A stretch of 64,000 nt of DNA from Anaeromyxobacter sp. Fw109-5. Lineage in GTDB: Bacteria; Myxococcota; Myxococcia; Myxococcales; Anaeromyxobacteraceae. This document shows, in pieces, positions 62,575-64,000 of this stretch. How positions within the stretch are numbered: the first letter of the stretch is position 1; each line of letters starts with the position of its first letter. The position numbers were made by a program, and so were the translations under genes. Location of the stretch: assembly GCF_000017505.1 (NCBI RefSeq), contig NC_009675.1:2852001-2916000 (forward strand), read 5' to 3'. Under the pieces are notes generated by a model, which did no database searches, was not told the DNA's origin, and saw nothing but the letters and a program-made list of their open reading frames with translations.

Positions 62575-64000
62575 GTGGCGCAGACCTTCCGTCCCCCCGC
62601 AACCCAGCGCATCTACGACGTCTGCGTCGTCGGCTCGCAGCTCGGCGGCGTCGTCGCCGGCGCCCTGCTCGCCCGGCGCGGCCTCCGCGTCTTGCACGTC
62701 GCGCACGACGACCCGGGCTTCCACTACGCCGATCACGGCTACGTCCTGCCGTTCGGCCCGGCGGTCGTCCCCTCCCCGCGCCAGCTGCCGAGCGCCGAGG
62801 CGGTCCTCTCCGAGCTGGGCCTGGCGACGGACTTCTCGCGCGCGCTCGTCCCCTCGGATCCGGACCTCCAGCTCCTCCTGCCGAAGCACCGCGCCGACCT
62901 CTCGCGCGACCCCGCGGTGCTGCGCATCGAGCTGCGCCGCGAGTGGCCGCAGGAGGCCGAGGCGCTCGAGGCCTCCTTCGCGAAGCTCGGCACGCTCTTC
63001 GACTTCGCCGGGTTCTTCCTGCGCGCGGCGCCGCCGCTCCCGCCCGACGGCTTCATCGAGCGCCGCGAGGTGAAGAAGGCCATCAAGCTCGCCTCGTCGG
63101 CGCCCGGCGCGCCGCCGGAGCCGGTCGGGGTGGCGCGGCCGTTCGCGGGGCTCGAGGATCACGAGCTCGCGCAGAGCCTCGCCATCGCGCACCGCTATCT
63201 CACCTACCTCGACGGCGAGCCGTCCCCCCTCTCCCTCGTGCGCCTCCTCGGCGGCGCGTTCCGCGGCACGAGCCGGCTGCCCGGCGGCCAGGGGACGCTG
63301 CGCGAGATGGTCCGGCGCCGCATCGCGGAGTCGCGCGGGGAGCTCCGCGGCGGCCCGGGCGAGCCGGCGGTCGCGACCGGGTTCGAGATCGAGGGCGGCA
63401 AGGTGGAGGCGGTGCGGCTCGCCGACTCTCCGGACGCCCACGTCGCACGCGCGTTCATCGCCGCCACCGACGCGGACCGCCTGCTCGGGCTGCTGCCCGC
63501 GGACCTCCGGGAATCGCGCGCGCTCGAGCCGCTCCGCGGGATCCGCCCCCGGCGCCAGCTCGTCTCGGTGAACCTCGTCGTCAAGCAGACGGCCCTGCCC
63601 CCGGCGCTCGCCGAGAACGTCGTGGCGCTCCGGAACGCCTCCGGCGGCGACGGGCTCGACAACGCGGTGTTCCTCCAGGTCCTCCCCGCCCGGCGCGAGG
63701 GTCGAAAGGGGCCCGGCGACAAGGGAGCGGCCGGGGAGCCCGTGTCGGACGAGCGCGTCGTGTGCGCCTCGGGCTTCATCTCCGCGGACGTGCGAGGCAG
63801 CGCCGCGCTCCGCGAGGCGGCCGGCCGCATCCGCGAGGCCGTGGCCGACGCCATCCCGTTCTTCGAGCGCCACCTCATCGCCGAGTCCGCGCCGCTGCTG
63901 GCGTCGCCACACGCCGCCGAGCTCCCCCCGGTGCACCCGCTCTACGAGGCGAACCTCGACGAGTTCCTCGGCGTCACCGGCCTGCCCGTGAAAGGCCCGT
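62575..64000 (+). CDS. FAD-dependent oxidoreductase, phytoene-desaturase-like (truncated by window edge)
   Basis: 475 codons are visible and the frame is still open at 64000. The N-terminus has a Rossmann fold YDVCVVGSQLGGVVAGAL, where the usual GxGxxG reads GSQLGG, and RRGLRVLHVAHD. Later parts (GLEDHELAQSLAIAHRYLTY, RLPGGQGTLREMV) resemble the NAD(P)-binding/phytoene-dehydrogenase superfamily. Substrate unknown. GTG at 62575 is preferred because the promoter lies directly upstream and no other start fits. Confidence 0.75.
   Translation, partial: MAQTFRPPATQRIYDVCVVGSQLGGVVAGALLARRGLRVLHVAHDDPGFHYADHGYVLPFGPAVVPSPRQLPSAEAVLSELGLATDFSRALVPSDPDLQLLLPKHRADLSRDPAVLRIELRREWPQEAEALEASFAKLGTLFDFAGFFLRAAPPLPPDGFIERREVKKAIKLASSAPGAPPEPVGVARPFAGLEDHELAQSLAIAHRYLTYLDGEPSPLSLVRLLGGAFRGTSRLPGGQGTLREMVRRRIAESRGELRGGPGEPAVATGFEIEGGKVEAVRLADSPDAHVARAFIAATDADRLLGLLPADLRESRALEPLRGIRPRRQLVSVNLVVKQTALPPALAENVVALRNASGGDGLDNAVFLQVLPARREGRKGPGDKGAAGEPVSDERVVCASGFISADVRGSAALREAAGRIREAVADAIPFFERHLIAESAPLLASPHAAELPPVHPLYEANLDEFLGVTGLPVKGP

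Overview
The window is very GC-rich and gene-dense. Its gene set fits a deltaproteobacterial-type member of the Myxococcota, most like Anaeromyxobacter. The pointers are a CdnL/CarD-type RNA-polymerase regulator, a PilF/Tgl-like lipoprotein, a PilB/GspE ATPase, a sensor kinase/NtrC-type regulator pair, phasin-like proteins, Gram-negative envelope genes (LptD, PlsB) and multihaem-type cytochrome signatures. The genus is an inference from gene content and style; no rRNA or tRNA gene was found to fix it.

Layout. 1-11035 (minus): two lipoproteins, glyS-glyQ, a PfkB kinase with recO, a five-gene envelope/pilus cluster (secreted protein, unknown, PilF-like TPR lipoprotein, RodZ-like HTH membrane protein), queE, and a phasin-phasin-lytic transglycosylase run. 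11226-13586 (minus): pyrD, rimI and a SurA-like exported protein. 13685-20614 (plus): a CbpA-type DnaJ, a HEAT-repeat protein, plsB, a succinyl-CoA:acetate CoA-transferase-like gene and an inositol-monophosphatase-family phosphatase. 20514-24893 (minus): a GNAT protein, a Ycf46-like AAA ATPase overlapping pilB, and a FmdB zinc ribbon. 25308-26189 (plus): a Tat-exported dihaem cytochrome of split-Soret type. 26259-33578 (minus): DUF2721, ppa, epsC-cysK, uvrC, a lipoprotein and a TsdA-like dihaem cytochrome. 33748-37067 (plus): kinase/regulator pair divergent from TsdA. 37080-43202: uvrB, csp, a small basic protein, cysS-ispDF and cdnL. 43364-46916 (plus): comEC, a small protein and an FHA protein. 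47085-60341 (minus): PH-like protein, TPR protein, purA, hisZ, serA, a TetR regulator, and folC - AMIN-domain protein - lptD - with accD upstream of folC. 60698-64000 (plus): purM-purN and a truncated FAD-dependent oxidoreductase.

Most genes are housekeeping: translation (glyQS, cysS), nucleotide synthesis (pyrD, purA, purM, purN), cysteine/serine/histidine synthesis (epsC-cysK, serA, hisZ), repair (uvrB, uvrC, recO), lipid and isoprenoid synthesis (plsB, accD, ispDF) and outer-membrane building (lptD). Accessory interest lies in the two cytochrome loci, the pilus/AAA pairs and several repeat families.

Three sequence-level patterns stand out. First, many genes have a TAnnnT-type -10 box ending only 6 to 12 bases before an ATG or GTG, which predicts widespread leaderless or near-leaderless mRNAs. 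Second, dispersed palindromic repeats sit between genes and, in two places, inside reading frames (the 3' end of glyQ and a TPR protein). Third, a 148-bp element with imperfect inverted ends lies between the convergent FHA and PH-like genes. No CRISPR array, insertion sequence, prophage or defence island was recognised.
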